A DNA stretch of 64,000 bases from Planktothricoides sp. SR001 (GTDB taxonomy: Bacteria; Cyanobacteriota; Cyanobacteriia; Cyanobacteriales; Laspinemataceae), in the NCBI RefSeq assembly GCF_001276715.1, contig NZ_LIUQ01000011.1, forward strand, positions 29,448 to 93,447, written 5' to 3'. This document shows positions 29,507 to 39,831 of the stretch, piece by piece; the stretch's first letter is position 1; each line of letters starts with the position of its first letter. The translations under genes were made by a program, and so were the position numbers. The notes beneath the pieces were generated by a model that saw nothing but the letters and a program-made list of their open reading frames with translations, ran no database searches and was not told the DNA's origin.

Positions 29507-29656
29507 TCAATGTATTTTGTTGACTCTGAGCAATACACTGAGAAACAACAGGAAAAAATAGCGGCGTTTCCTATAAGATACGAGGAACAATTGCCATGTT
29601 TCTTGTCATCGGTTCACCTGATTTTTCCAAGGCTAAGGACTGGTATTTTCTTCCAG

Positions 29657-31663
29657 TTATAACTGCAATGGTAGAGTCACTGTAAACGTAGTCCCAACAC
29701 CAACTTCACTCTCCACAAAAATCTGGCCTCCGTGCATATCAACACTGCGTTTAACAATGGTCAAACCTAGTCCAGTTCCAGATATCATACCAACATTTTG
29801 ACAGCGATGGAATGATTCAAACAGGTGAGGCAAATCATCACTGGGAATGCCAATACCGCTATCTTTAACCATAAAAATAACCTCACTATCTCTCCCGATT
29901 AAATCCAGATAAATTAAAGCATTATTCGCCGAATACTTAATGGCATTGGATAGTAAATTAGATAATATTTGTCGCAACAGTTTTTCATCAAAAAAGCCGC
30001 AAATATTATGATTTAAGTCATTTCTATCTGAATCCAAATATGCTTGATATTTAAAAATAATTTGATTGGCTCGATTCAAACTAAACTCAATTTCTTTGAT
30101 GATTTTTTGACCAAACTCAATTAAGTTGATTTCAGTCGGCTGGAAAACTACCTTATTCGCTTCGTGACGACCAATGACTAAAACATCTTCTAATAACTCA
30201 TTCATCGTAGTCGATGCATTTTGAATCCGCTCAATATATTGAAGTTTTTTCTCGGTGCTGGCAGTTTCTATGTAATATTCCAACAAGTCTGCCGCTGAAA
30301 TAATCGAACTTAAAGGATTTCTAAATTCATGGGACACCATTGAAACAAAGCGACTTCTCAGTTCTGACAATTCTTTTTCTTTTTGCAGTGCTTTGATAGT
30401 TTCTTCCTCCGCTCGCTTGCGTTCCGTGATATCTTGAGCAACCGCTTGAAAACCTAGTAAGATTCCTTGGTGGTCAAAAATAGCCCGATCGCTCCACTGT
30501 AACCAGCGATTTTTGCCATTGTTTAAGACGATCCGACTTTCGTGAATCATCACGGGATATTGCATAATATCTCGCTTCAGGTCAGGAATGAATGGCACGA
30601 GAGAATTATTCAAGGCTTCGGCACGGCTAATGCCAAAATAACGACAATAAGCCTCATTGACAAAAGTCAGTTTGCCATCGGGAGCGAACCGACAAATCAG
30701 TTCGGTTTGGTCTTCCACAATCGCCCGATAATGCGCCTCACTTTTGCGGAGTTCTTCCTCGGTCAAGCAGCGATCAAAATGCAGGGAAAATGCGGCGGCG
30801 GCGGCTCGTAAAATTTCTATTTCTGAGGAATTAAATGAGTAATCTTGATGTTTAAATTCAAAATTAATCCAGCCAAATAGTTGATCATCTACAATTAAAG
30901 GTAAAATTAAGACGGCTGAAATCCCTAAAGCCTGTAAAACCTCTTGCTCGGATTCTGGTAATTCCGCCACTTTCCCGGTAATAATTTGGCCTTTTTCTAG
31001 CATTTCTAACCAGCTAGGGAAAAGCTGAGTCTCGATCAGTGTGGGTGGAGAAAGTTTTTCCGAAGTCTCACAAGAATTGGGTTCACACCATTCCCCTTGG
31101 AGTAAAGGTTTAAGGTTGCCCTCGGAGTCGAAAGATAATCGACAAACATAAACCTGACTCGCCCCAAAGACTTTTCCCAAGGTGGCGATCGCTTGGTTGT
31201 ATAAAATACAGTGACCGCTACAGGCTAATAATAAATTTTGCACTTCTACTAAGGCCGCTAGATACTGATTGGTGTGTGCCACTTGTTGGGTTAACCGACG
31301 CGATCGCAAACCGGCTCGCATTCGGGCTAACAATTCTTCCGCTTCAATGGGTTTCGAGAGAAACTCATCAGCCCCCGCATCTAAACCTTTGACGCGATCG
31401 CCCACATCTTCCCTCGCGGTTAGTAAAATAAAAAAAGTCGTGGCCAAATCGGGATCGGCATTCACTTGACGACAGACTTCTAGACCGTCAAGACCGGGCA
31501 TCATCCAATCACAAACGATCGCATCTGGATGCTGTTGCTTGGCCAGTTGCATTCCGGTTGCTCCATCGGTTGCGGTGTTCACCTGATGTCCTTCTCTTTC
31601 TAGTAAGTGAACTAACACTAATTGGACAGTAATATCATCATCAATCACTAATATTTTTGCCAT
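29657..31663 (-). CDS. REC-GAF-PAS sensor histidine kinase
   Basis: This 668-residue protein starts with a receiver domain (about 1-125; phospho-acceptor D52 in CDWMMPG, conserved K in SKPIEAEE). A GAF-like domain (about 145-305), a PAS/PAC domain (about 315-430; HYRAIVEDQTELICRFAPDGKLTFVN, DITERKRAEEE), a HisKA domain with SMVSHEFRNPL and a HATPase domain (DSGIG, GTGLGLTIVK) follow. The receiver-first layout implies control by another kinase. It is divergent from the UrtA-like gene across 333 bp, which fits a shared regulatory region. The signal sensed is unknown. Confidence 0.9.
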   Translation of the reverse strand: MAKILVIDDDITVQLVLVHLLEREGHQVNTATDGATGMQLAKQQHPDAIVCDWMMPGLDGLEVCRQVNADPDLATTFFILLTAREDVGDRVKGLDAGADEFLSKPIEAEELLARMRAGLRSRRLTQQVAHTNQYLAALVEVQNLLLACSGHCILYNQAIATLGKVFGASQVYVCRLSFDSEGNLKPLLQGEWCEPNSCETSEKLSPPTLIETQLFPSWLEMLEKGQIITGKVAELPESEQEVLQALGISAVLILPLIVDDQLFGWINFEFKHQDYSFNSSEIEILRAAAAAFSLHFDRCLTEEELRKSEAHYRAIVEDQTELICRFAPDGKLTFVNEAYCRYFGISRAEALNNSLVPFIPDLKRDIMQYPVMIHESRIVLNNGKNRWLQWSDRAIFDHQGILLGFQAVAQDITERKRAEEETIKALQKEKELSELRSRFVSMVSHEFRNPLSSIISAADLLEYYIETASTEKKLQYIERIQNASTTMNELLEDVLVIGRHEANKVVFQPTEINLIEFGQKIIKEIEFSLNRANQIIFKYQAYLDSDRNDLNHNICGFFDEKLLRQILSNLLSNAIKYSANNALIYLDLIGRDSEVIFMVKDSGIGIPSDDLPHLFESFHRCQNVGMISGTGLGLTIVKRSVDMHGGQIFVESEVGVGTTFTVTLPLQL

Positions 31664-31996
31664 ATTTTTTGGGAATTTTTTCGCTATTATTGCTCAAATC
31701 AACAATTAATTATACTTAAATTTTAATTAAAAAATACTTTTTATAATAAAAACTTATTTTAATAATTTAAATTATTTAAATAAAATTATTGGTGATGTGA
31801 TAAAAAAATAATAAAAATCATTAATATTATATTATAATCCTTAATTAGCCCCATCCTAGACGACAAAAAAGGCTTTTGAAAAACATCCATAAGCTCGATC
31901 TAGGATTGTAACAAAAAAACAAACATTTGTCATTTTATCTAAGTCTAATCAGAGTTCACTGAGTTCAAACAATTAATCAAGTGAGGACAAAGTACC
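31664..31996. promoter_or_regulatory. AT-rich divergent promoter region
   Basis: 333 bp separate the divergent REC-GAF-PAS kinase gene and the UrtA-like gene, so both promoters should lie here. I cannot assign a specific promoter or operator. Confidence 0.4.
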
Positions 31997-33271
31997 ATGA
32001 CTAGCCAACTGAATCGTCGCAAATTTATGTTGTATGCATCTGGAACCCTGGGAACCAGCTTTTTATTAAAAGGGTGCGATCGCCAATCATCAGCGGTTGA
32101 TGATACCATCAAGACCATCAAGGTCGGAATTCTTCATTCTCTGACGGGAACAATGGCCATTAGTGAAAAAAGTGTTGTTGATGCCGAACAACTGGCGATC
32201 GCGGAAATCAATGCCGGGGGTGGAGTCCTGGGTAAACAAATAGAACCCATTATAGAAGATGGAGCTTCTGACTGGTCTACTTTCGCGGCCAAAGCCCGCA
32301 AATTGATTTCTCAAGATCGAGTGGTCACGGTCTTTGGCTGTTGGACTTCTGCCAGTCGTAAAGCGGTTTTGCCAATTTTTGAGGAAACAAATCATCTCCT
32401 GTGGTATCCAGTGCAATATGAAGGACAAGAATGTTCTCAAAATATATTTTATACCGGCGCTGCCCCTAATCAACAAATTGAACCGGCTGTTGACTGGTTA
32501 CTCAAAAATAAAGGTAAAAAATTTTTCTTAGTGGGTTCTGATTATATTTTTCCCCAAACAGCGAATCAAATTATTAAAGCACAGTTAGCGATCGAAGGAG
32601 GAGAAGCCCTCGGCGAAGAGTATCTGCTGCTAGGTAGCACAGAAGTAACACCAATCATTGATAAAATTACAGCGGCAATGCCTGATGGGGGGGTGATTTT
32701 TAACTCTTTGAACGGAGATAGTAATGTCGCTTTCTTTCAGGCACTTAAAAACGCTGGCTTAACCCCCGAAAAATATCCTACTATGTCCGTCAGTATCGGC
32801 GAAACGGAAATTAAAGCTATTGGCTCGCAATATCTCAAAGGACACTATGCGGTTTGGAACTATTTTCAAACGCTAAATAGTCCAGAAAATAAAAAATTTA
32901 TCCAAAATTTCCAGGCTAAGTATGGAAAACAACGGGTGCTTAGTGACCCAATGCAATCAGCTTATATTATGGTATTTTTGTGGAAAAAAGCAGTAGAAAA
33001 AGCCGGAACATTTGCGAACTTAACCGCAGTCCGGTCAGCGGCTTTGGGTCAACAAATAATGGCTCCTGAAGGGATAGTCAGAATAGAAAATAATCACCAT
33101 TTATCGAAAACCGTGCGAATTGGTCAGGTAAGAGATGATGGCCTATTTGAGATTATTCACTCTACAGACAAGCCTATCTTGCCAAATCCGTGGAGTCAAT
33201 TAATTAAAGAGACGAAAAACTATGGATGTGACTGGTCAAATCCTCAAAAAGGTGGTAAATATCAGATGTAA
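31997..33271 (+). CDS. UrtA-like substrate-binding protein (Tat-type lipoprotein)
   Basis: This 424-residue protein resembles urea/short-chain amide ABC transporter binding proteins (UrtA/FmdD): [90 protein letters not shown] and GSDYIFPQT. It begins with RRKF and a hydrophobic stretch ending LLKGC, so it looks like a Tat-exported lipoprotein with Cys27. No permease or ATPase genes follow; the neighbours are sensor kinases. It may therefore be an orphan sensor subunit, or pair with a distant urtBCDE operon. Confidence 0.85.
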   Translation: MTSQLNRRKFMLYASGTLGTSFLLKGCDRQSSAVDDTIKTIKVGILHSLTGTMAISEKSVVDAEQLAIAEINAGGGVLGKQIEPIIEDGASDWSTFAAKARKLISQDRVVTVFGCWTSASRKAVLPIFEETNHLLWYPVQYEGQECSQNIFYTGAAPNQQIEPAVDWLLKNKGKKFFLVGSDYIFPQTANQIIKAQLAIEGGEALGEEYLLLGSTEVTPIIDKITAAMPDGGVIFNSLNGDSNVAFFQALKNAGLTPEKYPTMSVSIGETEIKAIGSQYLKGHYAVWNYFQTLNSPENKKFIQNFQAKYGKQRVLSDPMQSAYIMVFLWKKAVEKAGTFANLTAVRSAALGQQIMAPEGIVRIENNHHLSKTVRIGQVRDDGLFEIIHSTDKPILPNPWSQLIKETKNYGCDWSNPQKGGKYQM

Positions 33272-33879
33272 TTGTTACTACTTGTTGGTTATTATTCTGT
33301 AGGGACTAACGGCTGTTCGCCCATATTGGTGGTTGGTGGTTGGTGGTTGGTGGTTGGTGGTTGGTGGTTGCCCCCCTAGCCCGATGGCGGTCGAAGAAGG
33401 GTTGGTGGTTGGTTGTTGGTTAACAAAAACTTACTTTTAAATTGCATATAGCAAATAAATAACCACTAACCAGTAAACCACACCTTTACCGATACCTTTG
33501 CCGATCTAGGAATTAATGAAAAAATTTTAACCTGGTAATTCCGAGGATTTTGTGTATTCCAGGAAACATTTCTTCGATGCCATGTTGTCTCTATTAATAC
33601 TTAATTTAAGTTATTTTATTTGAGCAAAAAAATTATTAAAAAAATCAGGGCTATCTTATCTATAATATAGTTTTGATGTTAAATTTTAGGTACGTTGAGA
33701 TTTACTGGCCATAACCATAAAGCCATTGGCTCTCATTTATAGAATAATTTATTCAAATTGGTCAATTTATGCCCCTAAAAATACCGTAATGTTTTAGCCA
33801 TTTTTTTAAACCAATTTTTCCAGGAAATTTTGCCCAAAAACATTGCGGCAAGCTTTCAGTTGTATTAAGGCTGATCTCT
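33272..33879. other. Spacer with GGTTGGT repeats
   Basis: 608 bp. A GGTGGTT heptamer array lies at about 33,328-33,371, preceded by a GTAGGGACTAACGGCTG fragment of the GTAGGGG palindrome family. The remainder is AT-rich with no gene that I can support; it should contain the promoter of the next kinase gene. Confidence 0.6.
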
Positions 33880-35490
33880 ATGATGGCGAAACCAGATCAA
33901 GATTCAGAGCAAAATTACGAAATAGAACCACAGCAGTTGCTACCTTATCAACAGTTTTTATCCTCTATCCCAGCGGCGATCGCCTGGGTGGACTATGAAG
34001 GCAAGATTTTGGCAGTCACTCAGCTTTGGCTCAAGGATTATAACCTAGAACATGACGAAACTATCAGTCAAGTTTACGAGCGATTACCAATTTTACTCCC
34101 GCCCAATTGGGTTGTGATTAAAGAACGATGTTTAGCTGGGGAAACTTTAACCAGTGAAATTGCCGAATGGGTGAAAGCCGATGGCAGTATTTATTCGGTA
34201 ATTTGGCAAATGTGTCCTTGGTACGATCGCACTGGTGAAATTGCGGGATTAATCATCCAAAGCACTTGTTTACCTATCAAAAAGTTAACGAATTTGCCCA
34301 GAAACACCCAAGGGATCGTCACTCAAGAATCTAAATCATTATTAGCCAAAGAGCGATCGCTTCTGGAAGCGGTTTTGCGATATATGCCCGTGGGCGCGAT
34401 CGTGGCGGAAGCCCCTTCTGGGCGCTTAATTTGGCGCAACCAACAAGCCAAACAAATTTCTGGCACTCTTTTTTCTGGCAATCTTTTTTTAGATACCACA
34501 AACATTGAGGACTATTCTCACTGGCGGGGTTTTCACCCAGATGGAAGTTTGTATCAACCGCAAGAATGGCCGATTATCCGTTCCATTACCACGGGAGAAG
34601 CGATCAAAGCCGAAGAAATTGTCATTGAATATGAGGATCGAACTCTCGGAACTTTGCTGATGAGTTCCGCCCCGATTCGCCATCTCGATGGCACGATTAT
34701 TGGCGGGGTTTCTATGTTTTGGGACATTACCGAACGCAAACAAACGGAACAAAAAATTATAAACATTAACCAGGAGTTAGAACAGCGGGTTCAAGAACGC
34801 ACCGCCCAACTGGAAGCTACTAATAGAGAACTCGAAGCATTTTCCTATTCGGTTTCTCACGATTTGCGGGCTCCTCTGCGGGGCATTGATGGATTTAGCA
34901 AGGCTTTGCTCATGTTTTATCAAGATCAATTAGATGAACGGGCAAAACATTATTTAAACCGGATTAGAGCGAATAGCTTGCGGATGGGAGAATTGATTGA
35001 CGATTTGTTGAGTCTTTCACGACTTACCCGGAGTCAGATGCAGCGGACTCAAGTGGATTTAAGTGCGATCGCCTCAGAAATTATGGCCGATTTATGCCAA
35101 AATGCCCCCGAAAGAAATGTTAAATTTAGCAGCACTCCAGGACTGATCGCTATAGGGGACACGCGACTGTTGCGAATTGTTCTGGAAAATTTACTCAATA
35201 ATGCTTGGAAGTACACCTGCCGACAACCCAAAGCAGAAATTTCATTTGGCGCGATCGAAAATTATCATGGAAAATTAGCCTATTTTGTTAAAGATAACGG
35301 CGCCGGATTTGATATGAGCTCTGCCAACAAATTATTTGGCGCTTTTCAGCGGCTCCATTCTGAGGAGGAATTTCCCGGTACTGGTATCGGACTAGCCACG
35401 GTGAAGCGGATTATCCACAAACATGGCGGGCAAGTTTGGGCGGAAAGTGCGGTGAATCAAGGGGCTACTTTTTATTTTACCTTATCCTAG
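33880..35490 (+). CDS. PAS-PAS sensor histidine kinase
   Basis: This 536-residue cytoplasmic kinase has two PAS-like domains (about 20-135 and 155-290; the second ends DITERKQTEQ), a short coiled coil (LEQRVQERTAQLEATNRELEAF, residues about 300-322), a HisKA domain with YSVSHDLRAPLRGI, and a HATPase domain (VKDNGAGFDM, FPGTGIGLATVKRII). The HisKA type is the one found in phytochrome-like and CheY-partnered cyanobacterial kinases. It lacks its own receiver, and a lone receiver gene lies 757 bp downstream on the same strand, a likely partner. ATGs at 33,880 and 33,883 are both possible starts. Confidence 0.9.
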   Translation: MMAKPDQDSEQNYEIEPQQLLPYQQFLSSIPAAIAWVDYEGKILAVTQLWLKDYNLEHDETISQVYERLPILLPPNWVVIKERCLAGETLTSEIAEWVKADGSIYSVIWQMCPWYDRTGEIAGLIIQSTCLPIKKLTNLPRNTQGIVTQESKSLLAKERSLLEAVLRYMPVGAIVAEAPSGRLIWRNQQAKQISGTLFSGNLFLDTTNIEDYSHWRGFHPDGSLYQPQEWPIIRSITTGEAIKAEEIVIEYEDRTLGTLLMSSAPIRHLDGTIIGGVSMFWDITERKQTEQKIININQELEQRVQERTAQLEATNRELEAFSYSVSHDLRAPLRGIDGFSKALLMFYQDQLDERAKHYLNRIRANSLRMGELIDDLLSLSRLTRSQMQRTQVDLSAIASEIMADLCQNAPERNVKFSSTPGLIAIGDTRLLRIVLENLLNNAWKYTCRQPKAEISFGAIENYHGKLAYFVKDNGAGFDMSSANKLFGAFQRLHSEEEFPGTGIGLATVKRIIHKHGGQVWAESAVNQGATFYFTLS

Positions 35491-35491
35491 C

Positions 35492-35731
35492 CGGACGCGA
35501 TCGCCTGACCCATTCGTGAATTTACGACCAGCAATTCTTCATGCTTCGATTAAATATCACCACGATGGGTTAGCCCTGGAAATTGCTGGCTCCTAGATCC
35601 AGCCGCGAATACGCAATTTTACTGAAAAAAAATTACGCCACTTAGCGGTACACCGAGAATTTCGCGCCCAGTTGACATCCAATGGTGAATTGGCGGAGAA
35701 AACACTGAGCCATGAAGGTTTTATGTCATAA
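35492..35731 (+). pseudogene. Possible gene remnant
   Basis: The frame from 35,492 reads as protein-like sequence, with a TAG at about 35,588 and a final TAA at 35,729. The two halves (ILHASIKYHHDGLALEIAG and KKLRHLAVHREFRAQLTSN) look coherent. The family is unknown and this could be chance. The rest of the 35,491-36,247 spacer shows no gene. Confidence 0.25.
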
Positions 35732-36247
35732 CTTTATCAAAACTTTATGAAAGTTTATCAAAGTTTTCTCGATCGATCTGTAAAAATATAGAGGCTTTTC
35801 AGCCAAGAATGAATCTTTGGCAGAATTGTCTTAATTTAAATTCATAAAAAAATCATAAATCTAATTAAAAATACTGAGTGATCCCTATCACAGACTATCT
35901 CTAGGTTGGCTCACTATTTTTGGTTTGATTTATCACGGATTTGCTGTCTCTGCGATCGCTGCCTAAAGAGAGTTTTTTTCGGAAAATTAAGCTAATGATT
36001 CAACGTTAATTAATTCCTGACATTATTCTGAAAATATTGTCCCTGAAAATTCTGGTTAAAATGGCGATATTACTTTTATTGTCGCCCAAAAAAATTCTGA
36101 GTCATTCTTACTTATAATTGTTACATTTTTTAATAAAATCTTCACCTCAGCCAGTCACAAATAATTGTCAATCGGCTAAATTAGCCTTCAACCGTGGATG
36201 ACTGACTAGATGGTTTTTACAAAACTTCACATCGTTTCCAGGTAAAT

Positions 36248-36694
36248 ATGACCATGAGACCGACCATTTTGTTGGTAGAAGATAACCCCGATGATTGTGA
36301 ATTAGCTGAATTAGCTTTTCAAGAAAGTGGTTTATTGCCGGAAGTCGCGATCGCTCGTAATGGGGAGGAAGCACTCAATTATTTATTTGCTCAAAATGAG
36401 TCTGGTTCATGCGATCGTCCAGTCATCCCTTCCCTCGTGTTACTGGATTTAAAACTCCCCAAAATCAGTGGTTTTGAAGTATTGCGCCGTTTGCGGGCGA
36501 ACCCTGACACCCAATTTGTGCCGGTGGTGGTGATGACCACCTCTGGGGAACCCGAAGATTTGATTAATAGTTATCATCTAGGATGTAATAGTTATATTCG
36601 CAAACCCGTTGATTTTACTCAGTTTCAAGCAACAATTCGGCAATTAGCGATTTATTGGTTAATTTTCAATGAAGCGCCCATACCTTCCACTTAA
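36248..36694 (+). CDS. Single-domain response regulator (Rcp1-like)
   Basis: This 148-residue protein is a lone receiver: the acidic pair in VEDNPDD, phospho-acceptor D67 in LLDLKLPKISG, MTTSGEPED and RKPVDF with the conserved Lys. The VEDNPDDCELAELAFQE start and length match the Rcp1-type regulators that take phosphate from phytochrome-like kinases. The upstream PAS-PAS kinase lacks a receiver and is the probable donor. With no output domain, it probably passes the signal on by protein contact. A second ATG lies six bases in. Confidence 0.9.
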   Translation: MTMRPTILLVEDNPDDCELAELAFQESGLLPEVAIARNGEEALNYLFAQNESGSCDRPVIPSLVLLDLKLPKISGFEVLRRLRANPDTQFVPVVVMTTSGEPEDLINSYHLGCNSYIRKPVDFTQFQATIRQLAIYWLIFNEAPIPST

Positions 36695-36929
36695 TGGATC
36701 TAGAAAATCTAACATTTGGCTTCGCCGCCTTGACTAATTGGTTAAGCGTTATTGGTTGTTTGGGATGGTTATTGGTTATTAGTTATTTGTTATTATATGT
36801 CATAACTAGCTGATAACAAATAAATAATAACAATCATATAAAGAAGAAACCTTATTTTGCTCCAGCCAGAATCTTTATTTCTTTGGCTGAATTTATTTTA
36901 AGTATTATTTAATGATTACCGATTAAAAT

Positions 36930-36969
36930 AGATAGATGGCGGATTCTGAACAGAATCCGCCATCTATCT
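36930..36969. repeat. Perfect 19-bp inverted repeat with 2-nt loop
   Basis: The arms AGATAGATGGCGGATTCTG and its exact complement flank AA. It has no adjacent T-run and lies over 200 bp from the nearest gene, so it may be a mobile palindrome rather than a terminator. Confidence 0.7.
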
Positions 36970-37507
36970 CCACAGCTTTAACTATTCAATTAACCCTCTA
37001 TGACAAAATTCTATGACATCGGGTTATTGATGTAATCAGTCAACTCAGTTAATCTTGAGGAAACCTTGAAAGAATATTGATTGTATAAGTAAATTTACTG
37101 TGATATCATACTTGTTGAAAGAAACTATAGAGAACCGAAAAAAATTAATAAAAATTTAATAATTATTAATTTAAACGAATCAATACCCAAACTTAACGAA
37201 TCGTCGGTAATCTATATCTGGAAATCAGGGGATGCGATCGAACATATTGAAGAGCCAAATCTCAACAACAAAAAGCTAATTTGAATTGCTTTAGCCATCT
37301 CATAAGTAAATCTTACCAGTTAAATCTGATCCGTTAAATCCGATCAAATTTAAGGGATCGGTTAAATCTGACCATTGAATATAGTGATCTGTGACACAGT
37401 TTTTTTGGTACGGATCTGTCTAGATTGAAGTTCAGTATAATTTTTGGCTATTCGTCTCAAATCGCCGATGATTCTGTCAAGGAAAGGTTAAGGTGCCATC
37501 TTAACTA

Positions 37508-37559
37508 AATGTTTCCTGTTAATGTTTCCTGTTAATGTTTCCTGCTAATGTTTCCTGAT
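37508..37559. repeat. Four tandem copies of a 13-bp unit
   Basis: AATGTTTCCTGTT is repeated four times with changes only in the last copies. It ends 16 bp before the start of the REC-GGDEF-EAL gene, so it lies in its leader. Confidence 0.9.
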
Positions 37560-37575
37560 ATTATCGAAAATTGAT

Positions 37576-39411
37576 ATGCTTAAGTCTCTGAGAGTTTTGA
37601 TTCTAGAAGATTCACCAGATGATGCTGAATTGCTGACGATCGCGCTTCAGCAAGGTGGATATGACTTGATTTATGAACGGGTGGATAATGCGACGGCAAT
37701 GACCAAAGCCCTGAAAATGCAGCAGTGGGATATTGTTCTGGCTGACTATTCTATGCCCCACCTCAATGTATTTTCGGCCTTGCGATTATTGCGCGAACGA
37801 GAACTAGATGTTCCGTTTATTATTATATCCGGCAAGGTGAGCGAGGAAATCGTTGTGGCGGCGATGAAAGCCGGAGCCCATGATTGTATGTTAAAAGATA
37901 AGCTGACTCGACTGGTTCCCGTGATCGATCGGGAGCTAAAAGAAGCAGAACTGCGAGCCGAACGCCGACAGGCGATCGCCAAATTAGAGTATTTAACTTT
38001 ATACGACGACCTCACAGGTTTACCCAACACAACTTTATTTTTGGAACACCTGAGTCAATTAATTAAGCAGCAGCAAACGTCGGCTATTTGTAACGTTATT
38101 CCTCTACATTATTATGCCGATCAATCTGATGAATTAGACATCCCTCCCGAATTAGACAATCAGCCAAATCAGCCTGCGGGTGGCTTTGCTATCTTATATC
38201 TTGATTTAGACCGTTATCAAATTATTAAATATAGCCTCGGTCATCGGCTGGCAGATCAATTGGTAGCAGCGACCGCACGTCGGTTAAAAACTTGTCTGGA
38301 AAATGACATAGAAATTGCCCGGATTGGCGTTGATGAATTTGCAATTTTACTGCCTAATATTCAAGAGGTTAGTGAGGCGATCGCCGTCGCCGAGCGGATT
38401 CATCAAGCGATGGAAGCGCCTTTTCAACTGAGCGTTCGCCCAATGGTCTTTTCTACCGCCAGTATTGGCATTGTAATGAGCCATATCGGTTATCAAACCC
38501 CAGAGAAATTTCTCACAGCAGCGGATACGGCGATGCACCATGCCAAACTCCACGGACAGGGAAAAACCGCGCTATTTGACCCACAAATGCAAAGCAGCGC
38601 GATTGAATCGCTTCAGTTACAAGTCGAGCTACAAAATGCCATTCAATTAGAAAAACTCCATTTAAATTATCAGCCGATTGTTTGCTTAAAAACCGGAAAA
38701 GTTAAAGGTTTTGAAGCTTTATTGCGCTGGAAACATCCCCGTTTGGGAATGATTTCTCCTGGAAAGTTTATTCCTATGGCGGAACAAACCGGATTGATTA
38801 TTCCCCTGGGTAAATGGGTGTTAACGGAAGTATGCCGCCAGTTAAATTTATGGCAAAAAAAATTCCCTATTGCTGAATCAATGACGATTAGTGTCAATCT
38901 TTCGGCAATTCAACTGGCTAACCCCGATTGGTTATTAGAAATTGATGATTTTCTAGCCGGATATTCTTTAAAAGGAGCCAACCTCAAGTTGGAAATTACT
39001 GAAACTGTGTTAATGGAGAACGCCGCACGCGCTACGGCAATTTTAGAACAGTTAAAAGCGAAACAGATTCAAGTCTCGATTGATGATTTTGGCACCGGCT
39101 ATTCTTCTTTAAGTTATCTCCATTATTTACCGATTGATACCCTGAAAATTGACCGTTCTTTCGTGAGTAATATGGAAGTACATTCCAAAAATTTCACTCT
39201 GGTTAAATCAATTGTGACTTTAGCGCATAGTCTGGGATTGGATGTGATTGCGGAAGGGGTGGAAACCCCTAAACAAATGGCAATTTTGCGATCGCTCGGT
39301 TGTGAATATGGACAAGGCTATTTATTTTATCGGCCAATGGATCCAGAGGCGATCGATTTTTTATTGAACAATTTACCCGATCAAAGCGATCGCAGGCAAA
39401 AGTCTTCTTGA
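37576..39411 (+). CDS. REC-GGDEF-EAL protein, probable cyclic-di-GMP phosphodiesterase
   Basis: This 611-residue protein has a receiver domain (D57 in LADYSMP), a GGDEF domain (about 135-350) and an EAL domain (about 355-600). The GGDEF signature is GVDEF (251-255), with Val in place of the second Gly, which often means loss of cyclase activity. The EAL domain appears complete: EALLRW (E380), NLSAIQL, LEITETVL, IDDFGTGYSSL, LKIDRSFV, AEGVET and the final GYLFYRPM. It therefore probably degrades cyclic-di-GMP, with the GGDEF half perhaps regulatory. Phosphorylation of the receiver by one of the neighbouring kinases is likely. It fits a control unit for motility or polysaccharide. Confidence 0.9.
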   Translation: MLKSLRVLILEDSPDDAELLTIALQQGGYDLIYERVDNATAMTKALKMQQWDIVLADYSMPHLNVFSALRLLRERELDVPFIIISGKVSEEIVVAAMKAGAHDCMLKDKLTRLVPVIDRELKEAELRAERRQAIAKLEYLTLYDDLTGLPNTTLFLEHLSQLIKQQQTSAICNVIPLHYYADQSDELDIPPELDNQPNQPAGGFAILYLDLDRYQIIKYSLGHRLADQLVAATARRLKTCLENDIEIARIGVDEFAILLPNIQEVSEAIAVAERIHQAMEAPFQLSVRPMVFSTASIGIVMSHIGYQTPEKFLTAADTAMHHAKLHGQGKTALFDPQMQSSAIESLQLQVELQNAIQLEKLHLNYQPIVCLKTGKVKGFEALLRWKHPRLGMISPGKFIPMAEQTGLIIPLGKWVLTEVCRQLNLWQKKFPIAESMTISVNLSAIQLANPDWLLEIDDFLAGYSLKGANLKLEITETVLMENAARATAILEQLKAKQIQVSIDDFGTGYSSLSYLHYLPIDTLKIDRSFVSNMEVHSKNFTLVKSIVTLAHSLGLDVIAEGVETPKQMAILRSLGCEYGQGYLFYRPMDPEAIDFLLNNLPDQSDRRQKSS

Positions 39412-39519
39412 CTTGATTTTTCCCCTTTCTACTTAGAATCCCCCGTTTCTTAGCGGCGGAGTATCAAATCGTATTACGATGGCGATTCAACAAAACCAGA
39501 AGCATAGGATATTAAATAA

Positions 39520-39551
39520 AAACCCTTATAAGCATTAGCCTATAAGGGTTT
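39520..39551 (-). terminator. Hairpin terminator next to tRNA-fMet
   Basis: The 11-bp arms AAACCCTTATA and TATAAGGGTTT flank 10 nt just after the tRNA 3' end. On the minus strand it is followed by a T-rich stretch. It could also end the rightward GGDEF-EAL transcript. Confidence 0.65.
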
Positions 39552-39559
39552 AAGTAAAA

Positions 39560-39633
<74 letters not shown>

Positions 39634-39746
39634 TTGCCTTCACTATTATAACCACACTTTGATTTAAATTGCAACCCCTAATTAAAAAAACTTTTGTCCC
39701 AAATAACAAATAACCAATAATAAATATTCAATAATAAGTATTTAAT

Positions 39747-39780
39747 ATCAAATAAGCCCGCCAAAGCGGACTTATTTGAT
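39747..39780. terminator. Hairpin downstream of asparaginase gene
   Basis: ATCAAATAAG and CTTATTTGAT with an inner CCGC/GCGG stem make a stable hairpin about 50 bp past the minus-strand stop at 39,832. Confidence 0.55.
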
Positions 39781-39831
39781 CCAGAGACAAGTTTTAAACT
39801 GTCGCCAGGGGGAGCGAAAATACCCGATGAC

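Larger units (their letters stand above)
36695..37575. other. AT-rich spacer with hairpin and tandem repeat
   Basis: 881 bp without a supported gene. It holds the 19-bp-arm hairpin at 36,930-36,969 and the 13-bp tandem repeat at 37,508-37,559. I looked for a cyclic-di-GMP riboswitch upstream of the GGDEF-EAL gene and could not recognise one by eye. Confidence 0.5.

Noticed and set aside
36695..37575. Cyclic-di-GMP riboswitch upstream of the GGDEF-EAL gene
   Set aside because: I could not find the conserved GEMM core by eye.
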